Positions 10,506-21,605 of a stretch of DNA of 64,000 nucleotides are shown here, in pieces; within the stretch, counting starts at the first letter, position 1; each line of letters begins with the position of its first letter. The position numbers and the translations under genes were made by a program. The DNA is from Phascolarctos cinereus (Eukaryota > Chordata > Mammalia > Diprotodontia > Phascolarctidae). Below the pieces are notes generated by a model that was given only the letters and a program-made list of their open reading frames with translations, ran no database searches and was not told where the DNA came from. Where the stretch lies: contig NW_018344068.1 in assembly GCF_002099425.1 (NCBI RefSeq), positions 6,268,501-6,332,500 of the forward strand, written 5' to 3'.

Positions 10506-10845
10506 CTGGCCACCTCTCTGAATCTTGCCGCAGGGCCACAGGTAATCTTGTCATCTTATCCATTGCTCTTGTCTCCAGGTAGGACCTGCGCTGCCAGCAT
10601 CTTGGTCAAATGAAGTCAAATGTGGACCCAGTTCTTCCCTCATCTAGGGGTTCCTCCCTTCAGGCCTCCCCCCATTCTTATGCCGAGTTGGCTAATCCTA
10701 GACTGTGACTATCCCCTTGTGTGAAGGGTAGACAAATTTAAATCGACAAATCTACAAACATTGTAACTGCCTATGTTACATAAGCCCTGAGACTGTACAA
10801 ACAAAAAATAGTTCTTGCCCTCAAGAAGCTTACCTTTTATGAAGG
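10506..10845. other. Mostly unassigned sequence
   Basis: Degraded L2 text is possible around 10770-10845 ('ctcaagaagcttacc'). Nothing else is recognisable. Confidence 0.3.
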
Positions 10846-10849
10846 AAGG

Positions 10850-10912
10850 AAGAAAACAAGCATTTGTTAAGTACATACTATTGTGCCAGGCAGTGTACTA
10901 AGTACATAAGGG
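10850..10912 (-). mobile_element. L2-type LINE 3' end
   Basis: 'caagcatttgttaagtacat' and 'tgtgccaggcagtgtactaa' match the antisense L2 terminus. Confidence 0.6.
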
Positions 10913-10922
10913 CAGTCTTATG

Positions 10923-11145
10923 TTGAGGCAGCTGGTGGTGCCCTGGGTGAAGCCCTGGGCCTGCAGTCAGGAAGACCTGCCTTCAAATCTGGCCTCAGAC
11001 ACTTTCTAGCTGTGTGACCCTGGATAAATGACTTAGGCTCCTTCAACCTCGAAGGATTGGTGTGGGGATCAAATGAGATTAGATTTGTAAAGTGATTAGC
11101 ATGATGCCTGGAACATAGTAGATGTTATATAAGTGTTTACTCCCT
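10923..11145 (+). mobile_element. MAR1-type CORE-SINE
   Basis: 'gtcaggaagacctgccttca', 'tctagctgtgtgaccctgg', 'ggggatcaaatgagattaga' and 'gcctggaacatagtagatgt' show head, core and tail. Confidence 0.78.
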
Positions 11146-11394
11146 TCCTTACCCTCCTTTCCCTTTCCCACTACATCTTTTTCTCAGCAGTGGCCCCAGT
11201 GTTGGGAAGGGAGCAGGTCCCATCTTTCAGACTTGACCCTGAAAGTGAAATGTCCAGGAAGATCCTTCTAATGATCCCACAATAATAAAAACAACAATGA
11301 TAATCCCTCATACTTATAAGGAAAGACATATTGTAGGCCTGATGAATTAACTTTCAGACTGTAGCATATTACCATTGGTAATGTGTGTCAAGAA

Positions 11395-11545
11395 ATGGCA
11401 TAAAAGAGATCACTGGGTTTGGAGTCAGAAAGGCCTGAGTTCAAATCCCACCTCAGATACATGCCACCCTAGGCAACTTCTTTGTGCCTCTGTTTCTTCA
11501 TCTGCAAAATGAGGGTTCTGGACTCAGCGGCCTCTTGGTCTATGA
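11395..11545 (+). mobile_element. MIR/MAR1-type CORE-SINE
   Basis: 'ttggagtcagaaaggcctga', 'gttcaaatcccacctcagat' and 'tgtttcttcatctgcaaaat' mark the head and core. Confidence 0.75.
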
Positions 11546-11769
11546 AAAGAAGGTGGGCCAGCCATTTAGGAAAAACAGGAGACACCTTGAGGTAACCTTG
11601 AGATATTAAAAGGGCCAGGGGAGATCTCAGGCATGTTGCGTAGGAGACCTACAGAAAGAGAAATTACATGAAAAAGGTAGAACAGAATTTCGTAGGATGA
11701 AAAGAGGGGCTGGAGTCCACAGGTGTGGACCCATACTGATGAGCTTATGAATCTATCTCAATGTATTTA

Positions 11770-12490
11770 GTGTCCTATAAATTTTTTTTACCCTATCCCG
11801 AATCCCCCTCTTCCTCCAAGCTGTTTTCCCATTGAAAAAAACCAACCCAAAACCAAACCCTTGTTACAAATATGCACAGTCAATCCAAACAAATTCCAGC
11901 ATTGGTCATGTACAGAAAAAAATGCACGCATAATTCTGCATATTGAATCCCTCACCTTTCTTTCAGGAAGTGTGTGGCATGCTTCAATATTGTTGTTGTT
12001 CAGTCATTTTTCAGTCATGTCTGACTCTCCATGACACCATTTGGGGTTTTCTTGGCAAAGGTACTGAAGTGGTTGGCCATTTCCTTCTCCGGCTCATTTT
12101 ACAGAGGAGGAAACTGAGGCAAACAGGGTGAAGTGACTTGCCCAGGGTCGCATAGCTATTAAGTCTCTGAGGCTGGATTTGAATTCGGGTCTTCCTGACT
12201 CCAGGCCTGTACGCTTCAGTACTGATCTGGAGAAGCAGTTGGTCACCACATTGATCAGAGTTCTGAGTCTCTCTCAATTGTTTGTCTTTACAATGTTGTT
12301 ATTGAATAAGTTGTTTTCTTGGTTCTGCTCACTTCACATTGCATCAGTTTAGACAAGTCTTCCTAGGTTTCTCTAAAACCATCTCTTTCATTATTTCTTA
12401 CAGCACACTAGCATTCCATAATGTTCATTTACCAAAATTTTTTCAACCATCCCCCAATGAATAGGCACCCCCTTAGTTTCTAGTCACCCT
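11770..12490 (-). mobile_element. L1 LINE 3' part, antisense
   Basis: It carries the marsupial L1 3' region: 'aaacccttgttacaaatatg', 'ttctgctcacttcacattgc', 'catcccccaatgaataggca'. A SINE splits it at 11991-12212. Confidence 0.8.
11991..12212 (-). mobile_element. CORE-SINE with RTE-like tail, inserted in L1
   Basis: It begins 'tgttgttgttcagtcat' and runs through 'atttggggttttcttggcaa', 'gtggttggccatttccttct' and 'gcccagggtcgcatagctat'. A duplicated gcttcaatat / gcttcagtac flanks it (11981, 12213). Confidence 0.85.
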
Positions 12491-12494
12491 ACAG

Positions 12495-12680
12495 TTTCCA
12501 GAATGCTTTCACATATATCACTTCATTTGACCCTCACAAAAGCCTTATGAGGGAGGGTTTATGCTCTCCATTTTACAGATGAAAAGGCTGAGGCTCAGAG
12601 AGATCTGATTTGCTCAAAGTCACAGAGCTAGTAAGTGGGAAGCCCTTCTCTATTCCCATCCCCATCCTCTGAGAGTTGCC
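12495..12680 (-). mobile_element. MAR1/MIR-type CORE-SINE
   Basis: 'atatatcacttcatttgacc', 'ctccattttacagatgaaaa' and 'caaagtcacagagctagtaa' give the antisense core. Confidence 0.7.
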
Positions 12681-12731
12681 CACTAGCCTGAGGAAAGCAG
12701 TGCCAGGAGTGTTTTAAGAATGGTGTGATGA

Positions 12732-12833
12732 ACACAAGAATAATACACTATGACCAGGTAGGATTTATACCAGGAATGCAGGGTTGGTTCAATATTGGGA
12801 AAACTATCAGCATAATTGATCATATCAACACCA
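12732..12833 (+). mobile_element. Tail-less internal L1 ORF2 fragment with perfect 16-bp duplication
   Basis: The 102 bp encode [20 protein letters not shown] and [12 protein letters not shown], the middle of the L1 ORF2 reverse transcriptase. It has no L1 3' end and no A-tail, yet aagaatggtgtgatga occurs at 12716-12731 and 12834-12849. Confidence 0.9.
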
Positions 12834-12849
12834 AAGAATGGTGTGATGA

Positions 12850-13384
12850 GCCAGGCCTCTTCTGTGAGATGTTGGCATGTCAACAGCTCACAGAGCTCTT
12901 GGTCCCCATCAGCCCTTGGCTCAGTGCTGCAATGCTGATGACTCTGAAATATTTTTAGAAGACAGAAAGCCAGGGAGGGACAGCCAGAATAAAAGAAATA
13001 AGCATAGAATCACGTCCAAGTCCGGAAGGATGATGCTTCTTAGCAGACCATCTTCCGTTTTGTCCTTCCACCAGAGCTATCTCCTCTTTTTCTCTCTGTC
13101 CATATGTAGCCTCCCACCCTATACTCCTCCACACCTTCCACCCACTCAAAGTCCTCCTGAGAATATGTAGATTGGCAAGGAAACAAAATCAGCAAGACCC
13201 TCCTAGAAGGGTCACTTTTTCTAGAAGATACTGTTTCTCATGAGCTGCTAGTTCCAGACATAACAGAAGAAACCAGGGACAACAATAACTCTCCCCCTCA
13301 CCATACCCATCATCTTGTTAAAGCCTCCCCGTAATCTTGTATGTGTGGGGGTGGGGGAGAGGGTGATGGTAGGGTTGAAATCAG
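12850..13384. other. Unique-looking sequence
   Basis: No gene, splice-bounded frame or known repeat is recognised. Confidence 0.35.
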
Positions 13385-13860
13385 AATAGCTGACATTTTT
13401 ATGGAGCTTTTAGGCTTAAAACATGCTTTCCATATATCATTTCATTCAATCCTCACAAGTATACACATTCCCCACGTGTATGTATCTATATCTATCATCT
13501 ATCTGTCTATCATCTATCAGCTATCTATCTATCTATCACCTGTCTGTCTATCATCTATCAGCTACCTATCATCTATCATCTATCATTCATCTATTTATCA
13601 TCTATTTGTCTATTTCTATCTATCATCCATCTATCAGCTATCTATCATCTATCATCTATCTATCATTCATCTATCTGTCTATCTATCATCTAGCTATCCA
13701 TCATCTACCTATCTATCTGTCTGTCTGTCTGCCTATCATTATCCTCCTTTGACAGATAAGAAGACAGATCCAGAAGAGGTTAAGTGACTTGCTCAACTCA
13801 TGGCTTGTGAGTGCCAGAGCCACAGTTTAAGGTCAAGTGGGTCTACACCGCACTGCCCAG
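13385..13860 (-). mobile_element. CORE-SINE split by a TATC array
   Basis: The left part 'catatatcatttcattcaat' ... 'cctcacaag' and the right part 'tgacagataagaagacagat' ... 'gaggttaagtgacttgctca' are consecutive in a MAR1/MIR-type SINE. The array at 13483-13735 sits between them. Confidence 0.7.
13483..13735 (+). repeat. Compound (TATC/TGTC/CATC)n microsatellite
   Basis: It is about 250 bp of ATCT-type tetramers with regular CATC, GCTA and TGTC variants, giving a higher-order pattern. Confidence 0.93.
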
Positions 13861-13864
13861 TTCT

Positions 13865-15245
13865 AATTCATGAGTGATGGATACACAATGTCTCATTTAA
13901 GGGAAACCAGGGTTGTTTTTTGGAGTTCATCCTTATGTTTCCACATAGCTACTTCTGATGATTTCTAATATAATGCCTCCTGGTGTCCCTATCTGATTTA
14001 TAATCCTGGGACAGAGGGAGGAATAGACCATGACTCTGACCTAGGAGGGTACTTGTCCTATTTAGGATGAATAGTTTTGCATCCTAGTCAAGCGTGATTG
14101 AGACCATTTCGTCAATCTGCTCTCTGAATCTCTGGTCTGGGTCCTTCTCTGTATCTCTTTTAACCAGTGTGTGTTGTCAAAAAGCAAGGGAGGGGCTCCG
14201 TCTCAGAAATGATCCTCTTGAACCCCAGAGGCATATTTTTCAAGAAGAATCAACAGAAACGGGGATCTTCGGTCTTCCTGAGGCTTGATATCCCTTGATA
14301 ATAATGGAATTCGAAAGCTGCAGCACTGTCTGGGCTGGAACTGTCTCTGAAGCATTTTAATCATCGATTTCTTTCTGGGAGTCGATGGAGGAGAGCAAAG
14401 TGGCAAAGCACTGGGTGAAAGGACTGGGGTCGAGGACCTCTTGCAGCTCTGAAGTGATTGCAGGCCAGCTGGGTACTCACTGAGCTCTGAATGGAAATCA
14501 GAGTCTAGCTAGCCCCTCCCCTCCCCTCCCAGAGACCCATCATCCACATGTGCTTTTGATCCTGGAAATAGAGTACTAGGATGTCTTCTATGTTTCTGGC
14601 ATCATCTCTGAAAGGCTGAAACAGGCCACATCACGCGTTACAAGATAGGTTTACATCCTGCTGCCGATGGCGCACCGAACCAGGCACACTTAGACAGCAG
14701 TCATCCAACTTCATGGAAATTTAACTCCCGTGACCCCTCACTCCACACCCCAGCAAGAGACCCAGGATAGGGGCTAATGGGGAACGTGAGTTAGAAGGGG
14801 CAAACTGAAAACTCCTCACATCAGGAAGTGACAGAATTAACTCTCTCCTGGTAACCAAGAGCTAGCTTTCTGCCCTGGGGCACATCTGTTGCCTTTTTCT
14901 AGCAACCACCCACATTGGACATCTGTTCTCTCTGAGCCACCAGGGGCTGGAAGGTGAAGGAGTTAGGAATACCATGAGAGGCCACACTCTGGAAGGAAGC
15001 TTCTAGCAATGGGGAGGAGGCAGGGTGGGGGGAAGAAGATTGTTTCCTCTCTAGCTGTGCCTCTTACATGGGAAATCCTTAAGCCTGTAACTCATCTTTC
15101 CATACCTCTGTTAATAGTATAGCAAATCATCCCTCACAATTTGTCAGATACCTTAGGGTTGACAAGACACTCATCTCCATTTTCTCAGTTCTAGTCATCG
15201 AAGCCCAGACAGATGGGCAGGACAGGAACTATCATCTCTGTCTCT
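13865..15245. other. Unique island without a recognised gene
   Basis: There is little repeat similarity across nearly 1.4 kb. Mixed-GC text near 14640-14960 has no conserved-looking open frame. It could hold regulatory sequence, but no specific site is strong. Confidence 0.35.
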
Positions 15246-15248
15246 ATC

Positions 15249-15551
15249 AAATGTAAATAGTATTTTATTTTTTCCAATTACATGTAAAGATAATCCTCAA
15301 CATTCATTTTTTATAAGATTTGAGTTCCAAATTTTTCTCTCCCTCCCTCCCCTGCCCTCTCCCCAAGACGGCAAGCAATCTGCTAGAGGTTATACATGGG
15401 CAATCATGTAAATCATATTTCCACATTAGTCATGTTGTGAAAGAAGAAACAGAACAAAAGGAAAAAAACCCATAAAAAAAAACAAAGAAGGTTAAAATAG
15501 TAGGCTTTGATCTGCGTTCAGACTCCATCAGTTTTTTCTCTGGATGTATCA
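15249..15551 (-). mobile_element. L1 3' UTR/3' end, antisense
   Basis: 'tattttttccaattacatgt', 'tttgagttccaaatttttct', 'cattagtcatgttgtgaaag' and 'ctgcgttcagactccatcag' are the marsupial L1 3' end in reverse. It is 5'-truncated. Confidence 0.85.
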
Positions 15552-15690
15552 TCTCTCTTTAACAGCCAAGGAAGAAAGGTTCGGAATGGGGAAGGGACTT
15601 AGCCAAGGTTACACAACTAGTCAGTGACAGAGTGACAAATAGAATCCTGGTCACCCAGTCCAGGGATCTTCTCCTGTGGTCTGTGATGCC
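15552..15690 (-). mobile_element. MIR-type SINE fragment
   Basis: 'gggacttagccaaggttaca', 'caactagtcagtgacagagt' and 'aatcctggtcacccagtcc' mark the antisense core. Confidence 0.55.
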
Positions 15691-15959
15691 CTCTGTGACT
15701 GCACCTTGATCCTCATCTCAATCTCTTCATGTATTTGACAGCCCAATATGGGGAGCCAGGCAAGAGGGAAGGAGGAGGAAACAGAAGGAAAGACATTTTT
15801 GGAAACATTGGATCATGCAGGTGCTCTGGCTTCCATAAAATAATAATCACTGTGACACTAGGCAAACCTTTTTGCTTTCTGGTCCTCAGTGTCTCTTTCT
15901 GCAAAATGGGAAGAATTATTCCTGTTCCTTTCTTTCTTGCTATGTGATAGGATAGGAAT

Positions 15960-16200
15960 AAGAATGATAATAATAATAAATATTTTTTATATAACACTTT
16001 AGTTTTGCAGAGTATTTTATATATTTTTATCTCATTTGATTCTTACAACAATCCTGTGAAGTAGGTGCAGTTATTATCCCCAACTTACAGATGGGGAAAA
16101 CTGAGGTTAAATGACATGCTCACAGGTAAGCATCTAAAGTAGCGTTAGAACTCAGCTCTTCCTGATGCCATCTAGCACTCTATCTGCTAAATCACCTAAT
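15960..16200 (-). mobile_element. MAR1/MIR-type CORE-SINE
   Basis: 'tttatctcatttgattctta', 'caacaatcctgtgaagtagg', 'cagatggggaaaactgaggt' and 'atctgctaaatcacctaa' run the full antisense length. Confidence 0.78.
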
Positions 16201-16204
16201 TGAA

Positions 16205-16330
16205 GATTTTGAAGAAAGGGAAATGAGTCAGAAAATGTGGGTTTATATCCAGGCTCTGCCACTAATTCATAGTGTGCCCTTAGGCCTCAGTTTCGTCTTC
16301 CATAAAATGAGGAAATTGACATTCTGTGTT
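16205..16330 (+). mobile_element. MIR-type SINE fragment
   Basis: 'tatatccaggctctgccact', 'gtgcccttaggcctcagttt' and 'cataaaatgaggaaattgac' match the sense core. Confidence 0.6.
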
Positions 16331-17080
16331 CTAGAATTGGGGCTAGGTGAGGCACAGAGAAAGGGGTTAAAGACTAGGGTATGTGTGGTTCATTTTGGTG
16401 GTTGCAGGGGGAATTGTCCAGAGGTTTTCTGTTTTCCTTCCTCCCATTTATTAGAGGAAAGCCCTTTCCCCTGCCCTTAGGAGGCTGGTACCCCCTCCTC
16501 TCCCATCAATGCCCCTGCATTCCAAGCCCTGTCTATCCTCTAGCTATTTTCTCTTCGAGGGTCACAGCTCCAGGCCCCTTGGGACATGGTCCAGCCCCCT
16601 TTCAGCCGCTCCACTGGCAGGATGTCAGTTGCCCTGGCAACAGCTTCAGCAGCTGTTGCATCCACACTGCTGTGCTCACCGCAGCTCAGAGCAAAGCTGT
16701 CAGGGGAGAGGGGAATGAGAGGCCGTGATGGGCAGGGCAACCCAGCTCCCTCTGATGGGGGTGAGGAGGGGTGGGCAGGTCAGTCTGGGGCTGAGGAGGA
16801 TGAGGAGACAAGTTTCATCCTAGCCTTTGTGGTGACATTACCATCCCCTTCTTTACCCTCTCCACCATTCTCAGCTCTGATTTTGGTCGAGTGAAATTTA
16901 ATGTGACCCACTCTGCTTCCTCCTCCCACCCTCTTGCACCCCATAGAGGAAAGCTACTATGTATGTGACTACATGTGCATGTGTGTGAGGAAATGCAGGT
17001 CTCCTGACTCTCAGTTCAATGCTAGACCATTTACCCTATCACTGTCCCTCCATATCACACAGCAGAGAGCAAAGGAGCCA
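16331..17080. other. GC-richer unique island
   Basis: Higher GC and no repeat similarity set this stretch apart. Short open frames (for example 16586-16894) lack domains. It contains the X-box listed separately and may be regulatory. Confidence 0.4.
16628..16641. promoter_or_regulatory. RFX-type X-box (palindromic)
   Basis: GTTGCCCTGGCAAC has two perfect inverted half-sites separated by two bases, the form bound by RFX-family factors. It lies in a non-repeat, GC-richer island about 24 kb upstream of the BAIAP3 start codon. Use in vivo is inference. Confidence 0.4.
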
Positions 17081-17344
17081 GAACAATTCTTCCCATTTTA
17101 GAGAGAGAGAGAGAGAGGACCAGGAAGAATAAAATCTTCCTAGGGTCACACAGATTATTATTTGGAGGAATGCAGAGCACACATATATTCAAGTGAATCT
17201 GAAAATAGGCTTTATTTTCTAGTTTCCCCTTGCACCTAAGGAACCAGTTTCAGAACAGCCCCACTTGGGGTTGACCTTGGCAAAGACACCACCCCTGATA
17301 GAAAAGAGATTTCCAGGCAACCAAAATAATCCTAGGTTGAATTC

Positions 17345-17450
17345 ATAGAAAACTTTTACTCAGAGTAATTCTGAGAGGTAGGAAGTATGTTATAGCTCTA
17401 TTTTTACTGAGGAGGAAACATTTTAAGAGATGAAGGATCTTGTTTAGGGC
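17345..17450 (-). mobile_element. CORE-SINE fragment
   Basis: 'gtaattctgagaggtaggaa' and 'ttttactgaggaggaaacat' match the antisense central part of a MAR1/MIR-type SINE. Confidence 0.5.
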
Positions 17451-17454
17451 CTTT

Positions 17455-17580
17455 TGTATTTACTTATTTATTTCATTGTCTCCCTTGATAGATTGAAAAC
17501 TCCTTGAGGACAAGAATAATTTCATTTTTGTCCACGTCTACCTAGAACACTGTTTAGCCCATAATTGGTATTTCATTCAC
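17455..17580 (+). mobile_element. L2/L3-type LINE 3' end
   Basis: 'gatagattgaaaactccttg', 'aggacaagaataatttcatt' and 'cctagaacactgtttagccc' match the family terminus. Confidence 0.65.
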
Positions 17581-17774
17581 ACTGTATATTTCCATTGGGA
17601 GGGAACCTGTGTAAATTTAAACACATATGACAACTTCAGGGGAATTTATTATTTCCTGTGAATTTAAACCTAGATGTAGATGCTAACTGGCTGATACAAT
17701 TAATAAGGATTAATAAGGGTGGAAGACAGAACTTTAGCTCACCTTTCTCTGGGATCACTGCTAATTCCAAAACA

Positions 17775-18530
17775 CCATGTTATCTTTTAAAATTTTTTGT
17801 TTTAAAATGTTTTCATTTTCAAATGAAGATCTGTCATTTCTACCTCTTACTTTTCCCCCCATCCCCCCAACTCCAGTTAAGGAAGCAAGAAAAACAAAAC
17901 CCTATTTCACACCTTTAGAGTTAAGCAAAAGAAATTTGGGACATTGGCCATGTCAAAAAAAATGTCTTGATCAGCATGTTTCAATTCATCGAGTCCTCTG
18001 GACTCATGGTTAGTCATTGAGTTAATCAGAGTTCTTCAGTCTTTTAAAGTTGTTTGTCTTTACAATGTGATTATTATTATTATATAAATTGTTCTGATTT
18101 TGCTCACTTCGTTGCATCAATTCATATAAGTCTTACTAGGTTTCCCTGAAACTTCCTCCATCATTTCTTATAGAACTATAGTATTCCATCACATTCATAT
18201 ACTATAAGTTGTTCAGCCATTCCCCAATTGATGGGCTTTCCCTCAATTTCCAATTCTTTGCTATCATAAAAAGATTGATATAAATATTTGTGCATATGGG
18301 TTCTTTTCCTCTTTCTTTGATCTCTTTGAGGTATAGACCTAGTAGTAGCATCACTAAATCAAAGGCTGTGCACAATTTAGTTGTTTTTTTGGGCATGGTT
18401 CATAGTTTCACTTTCCATAATGGTTTGGCTAGTTCACAAATCCACCAACAGTGCATTAACATACCTGTTTTCCCATAGCCCCTTCAGCATTTGTCATTTT
18501 CCTTTTTTTGTCTTCAACGACCAGGCTATC
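17775..18530 (-). mobile_element. L1 LINE 3' part, antisense
   Basis: 'tgctcacttcgttgcatcaa', 'cattccccaattgatgggct', 'tttccaattctttgctatca' and 'ccaccaacagtgcatta' are the L1 ORF2 3' end and 3' UTR in reverse. It is 5'-truncated. Confidence 0.88.
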
Positions 18531-18999
18531 TCCTACCATTGGCCTGTGAGAATGGCAATCACTTCCCATTCTTCATCCCTAACACTTTCATTTTCCTTCT
18601 GGAGTGGCTCCATTTATCAGTTTCATTGACTCTCCTTATATCTCCTCATTAAGAAGGGTCAACACTGGAAAATATCAACCCCTAAGGAGGGCAAGTGGAA
18701 TTGCCAAGATCACACAGGACATTAGGGACTCTGGAACCCAGGTCTCTGTGAATTGCCCCAGGTCCTGGCACACCAGATTCCCCCTTACAGCCTAGCTCAG
18801 GTTACAAATGTGGCCATACAGTTTGAGGCACAATCCCCACCTCCATCATTTGACTCTCCCATCATGGAAAATCCCTGATTGGTTAAGGAGAAAGGATGAA
18901 AGGAAAAGATTGAATGGGCCCCTGGAAGACTGGATATCCTTATCCACATGGTTATGTAGGACCCACTATATCTGATATCTACCTAGCACCAGGACCCCA
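18531..18999. other. Unassigned sequence
   Basis: No gene or clear repeat is recognised. A degraded MIR-like word (agggcaagtggaattgccaa) occurs near 18690. Confidence 0.3.
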
Positions 19000-19160
19000 A
19001 TTCAGTTCAATTCAGCCAGCATTTACTGAGATTATGCTGAGAAGAGGAGGAGGACTACATGCATGGTGGAATGGAGGAGGGGCTGACGCTCTTCTCAGGA
19101 ACATAATGTCTGACTGGGGAGACAGGACTCACCATGGTCTATGAAGAAAACAGTCTAAGA
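19000..19160 (-). mobile_element. L2-type LINE 3' fragment
   Basis: 'ttcagccagcatttactgag' and 'gactggggagacaggact' fit the antisense L2 end. Confidence 0.5.
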
Positions 19161-19244
19161 AAGCATATAATTATGTGCTTAACTCTGTGGTACAGTCTAA
19201 ATGGTAGATGGGAGGACTTCATTAACTGTTCTCATTACTGCTTT

Positions 19245-19437
19245 ACAGCAGAGGTTCTTAACATGGACCCCATGAGCTTGAATGGGAAAAAAAATTACAT
19301 CTGTATTGTAACTGAACTTTTGCTTTTCCTTCCTTCAATTACGAATGTAAGCAACAAAGCATTATTCTGACAAGGGACTTGTAGACTTCACCAGCCTCCT
19401 GAGGGGGTCCATCACACCAAAAAATGTTGAGAACTCC
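19245..19437. mobile_element. Non-autonomous hAT-like DNA transposon remnant
   Basis: It starts 'cagaggttcttaacatggac' and ends near 'ttgagaactccccgatct', imperfect inverted ends. The inside holds 'gggggtccatcac' typical of a widespread mammalian MER-type element. A second copy lies at 47371-47525. Confidence 0.65.
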
Positions 19438-19439
19438 CC

Positions 19440-20570
19440 GATCTACAGGAAACCTTCTAGACTGAAGGTTTCAAATACTGGGGGCTCCAACAGCCCATCA
19501 TGGACCCTGTTGGTTCTTTCTCCTTGGTTCTGCTGCAGACTCCCTCCTCCTTTCCTGGCTCCCAATGGAGCTAACTACTTGTGTAGTGCCATGATCTCCC
19601 TTGTTTAAAGAAAGAGGTCTTAAACCCAGACTAAAACCTAACTGAAGTATGATGTGAAGAACTGGAAGAGCATTGAGAGAGGGGCTGCTTTGCAAAGAAA
19701 GCTTCCACCCAAAGCATCTTGTGTCTGGCGAAACTAATGGAGGATTTCTTTATAGATGCCCTGTTCTGTATATGATGGAGGGTTGTGGATGAATTAAGCT
19801 TGATAAAATACAAAGAGGTGTGTTCTCTGGCTCTCGGCTTACTCTGCAGGGGAATGATTCTGTGTGTTATGAGGGTAGTGTGCAGCAAAGCTCCCTCACT
19901 TAGACTTGTACAGAGCAGAATAAGCAAAGATCAAAGTTCAAGAAATATCCCAAGGTTGGCTATCTCAGAGACCCTTCTTTCCTTGGGGAGACCCTCACCA
20001 TCTCCCTCCCCTGACTTCCACTTCACTGTCTCTGGCTCCCTACCCCCTCACAGACAAATAGGATCTCTCTCAATTTCCAACCAGGAGGCAGATACCATCC
20101 ATATTATTTAACACCTTGTTCAGATAGGAAGATGTAAGCCTGCTGGTACAGGGTGCTAATGAGAATGGCAATATTTACCTGGGGTTGCTATGGAGGTGTT
20201 GGTAACTAGTTGAGTACTGACAGCTTCCCAAATATAAGAGCCATAGATATTACTGGGGTGGGGGGGATGGACTTGGCCACCTTGCAGTGGATTAGGTCTC
20301 TGGTGGTTGATGTTTATTTTCAGGGCATGATCCCCATTTATGGTTTCATCCTTTAATGATTAACGAGCTCCAGAGAGGCTCTAGAACCAGGAGAGGGAGA
20401 GCCAGATCAATTTGTGATCCTGCCTCAGCTTGGGGAGGGCAGTAGTGTCTGCTGGCAGCCCTTGGCCCAGGGGATAGAGGTACCCAGCCTCTCCTCCCCC
20501 CCCTCCATTTTCTCCTCCTTTAATAAAATTGGTTTGTATTGCCTCGATCTTTCCAATTTGCAAGGGCTCA
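19440..20570. other. Unassigned, mostly unique sequence
   Basis: Short open frames occur on both strands but none has a recognisable domain or splice pattern. I see no repeat of known type over this 1.1 kb. Confidence 0.35.
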
Positions 20571-20574
20571 CCTC

Positions 20575-20765
20575 ATAACTTTCTTATGAGGAGTACAGTG
20601 CAAGTATAATGACTCCCATTTTTCAGATGAGGAAACTGAGGTCTGGAGCAGAGAAGTAACTTACTCAGAGTCCCAGGTCTGGTGAGTGGCAGAGCTGGAA
20701 CTCAGGTTCCAAGTCATTGGATTCCAAGTTCAGTGAGTGCTGTATTTGACTATGCCAAGCTACTG
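20575..20765 (-). mobile_element. MIR-type CORE-SINE
   Basis: 'atttttcagatgaggaaact', 'ttactcagagtcccaggtct' and 'gagctggaactcaggttcca' mark the antisense core. Confidence 0.65.
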
Positions 20766-21414
20766 TCTCCCTTCCCCTTCCCCCACTTTTTTCATGTTCT
20801 CCACTTTCCTCCGACCCTATGTCTATTTTCTTGTACTTCTGGAGAACAGAATTGTCTCTCTCCAAGATGGGAAGGAACTTCTCCCTCCTGAGGCTAAAGG
20901 AGAGGCAGTGGGGAGAATTTGCTTTTTTAGCGGGGTTTCCTGGGGCGGGAGGGTTCAGGGAGCCTGGGGGAGAGCATGGCGCCCTGTGTGGGTTTTTGGG
21001 CAGAAGAGAGGGGGCCGGGTTCCTTTCTCAGTGCTACGGGCCTATTCTCTGGTACCTCTCTGGTCATCTCTCTTTCCTCCCCTCTCTCTGCAATGAAGAT
21101 CATTGACCTGAAGCTATAGAAGCAAATGAAAGGTTTTTGATGAATGATACTGCCACATCAGATAGAAACAGAGAGCAACGTTGGGTCAGAGAGAGCGAGC
21201 AGAGCCCTTGCTGCAGAGTCGAAAGACTCATCCCAGCTGGAGAAGCTCTTTCAGGGCAGGCCTGCCTTTGGGGCTGAGTTCAGCCGTACCAAAGGGATGT
21301 GTTATCTCAGCATTTGGATAATGGAGAAGAGAGGACAGAGGCTGGGAAGATGAGAGAGAAGTAGAGGCAAGGAGAGGTAACTTGGATTTCCTGGGGAAGC
21401 AGGTATTTGCTTGA
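20766..21414. other. Unique, GC-richer stretch
   Basis: Around 20930-21010 the sequence is GC-rich with few CpGs and overlapping open frames without domains. No exon is supported. Confidence 0.35.
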
Positions 21415-21605
21415 TACCTTGGTAATTTCTCACTTACAGTTTACAAAGTATGTCCATATTCATTTGCTTCCTTGATTTTCGCTACAGCTTTATGAGATAG
21501 GTAGGGCAGGAACATGAAGGGAGAGAGATCATGTTCCCATTGTACAGATGAGGACGTTGAGATTCAAAAAGGGAGTTGACTTGGAATCTCCTAACTCTTA
21601 GTCCT
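21415..21605 (-). mobile_element. MIR-type CORE-SINE
   Basis: 'tttacaaagtatgtccatat', 'tttatgagataggtagg' and 'cccattgtacagatgaggac' fit the antisense SINE. Confidence 0.6.

Noticed and set aside
14934-14955. CTCF-like word (CCACCAGGGGCTGG)
   Set aside because: Two core positions differ from the consensus, so the match is too weak to call.
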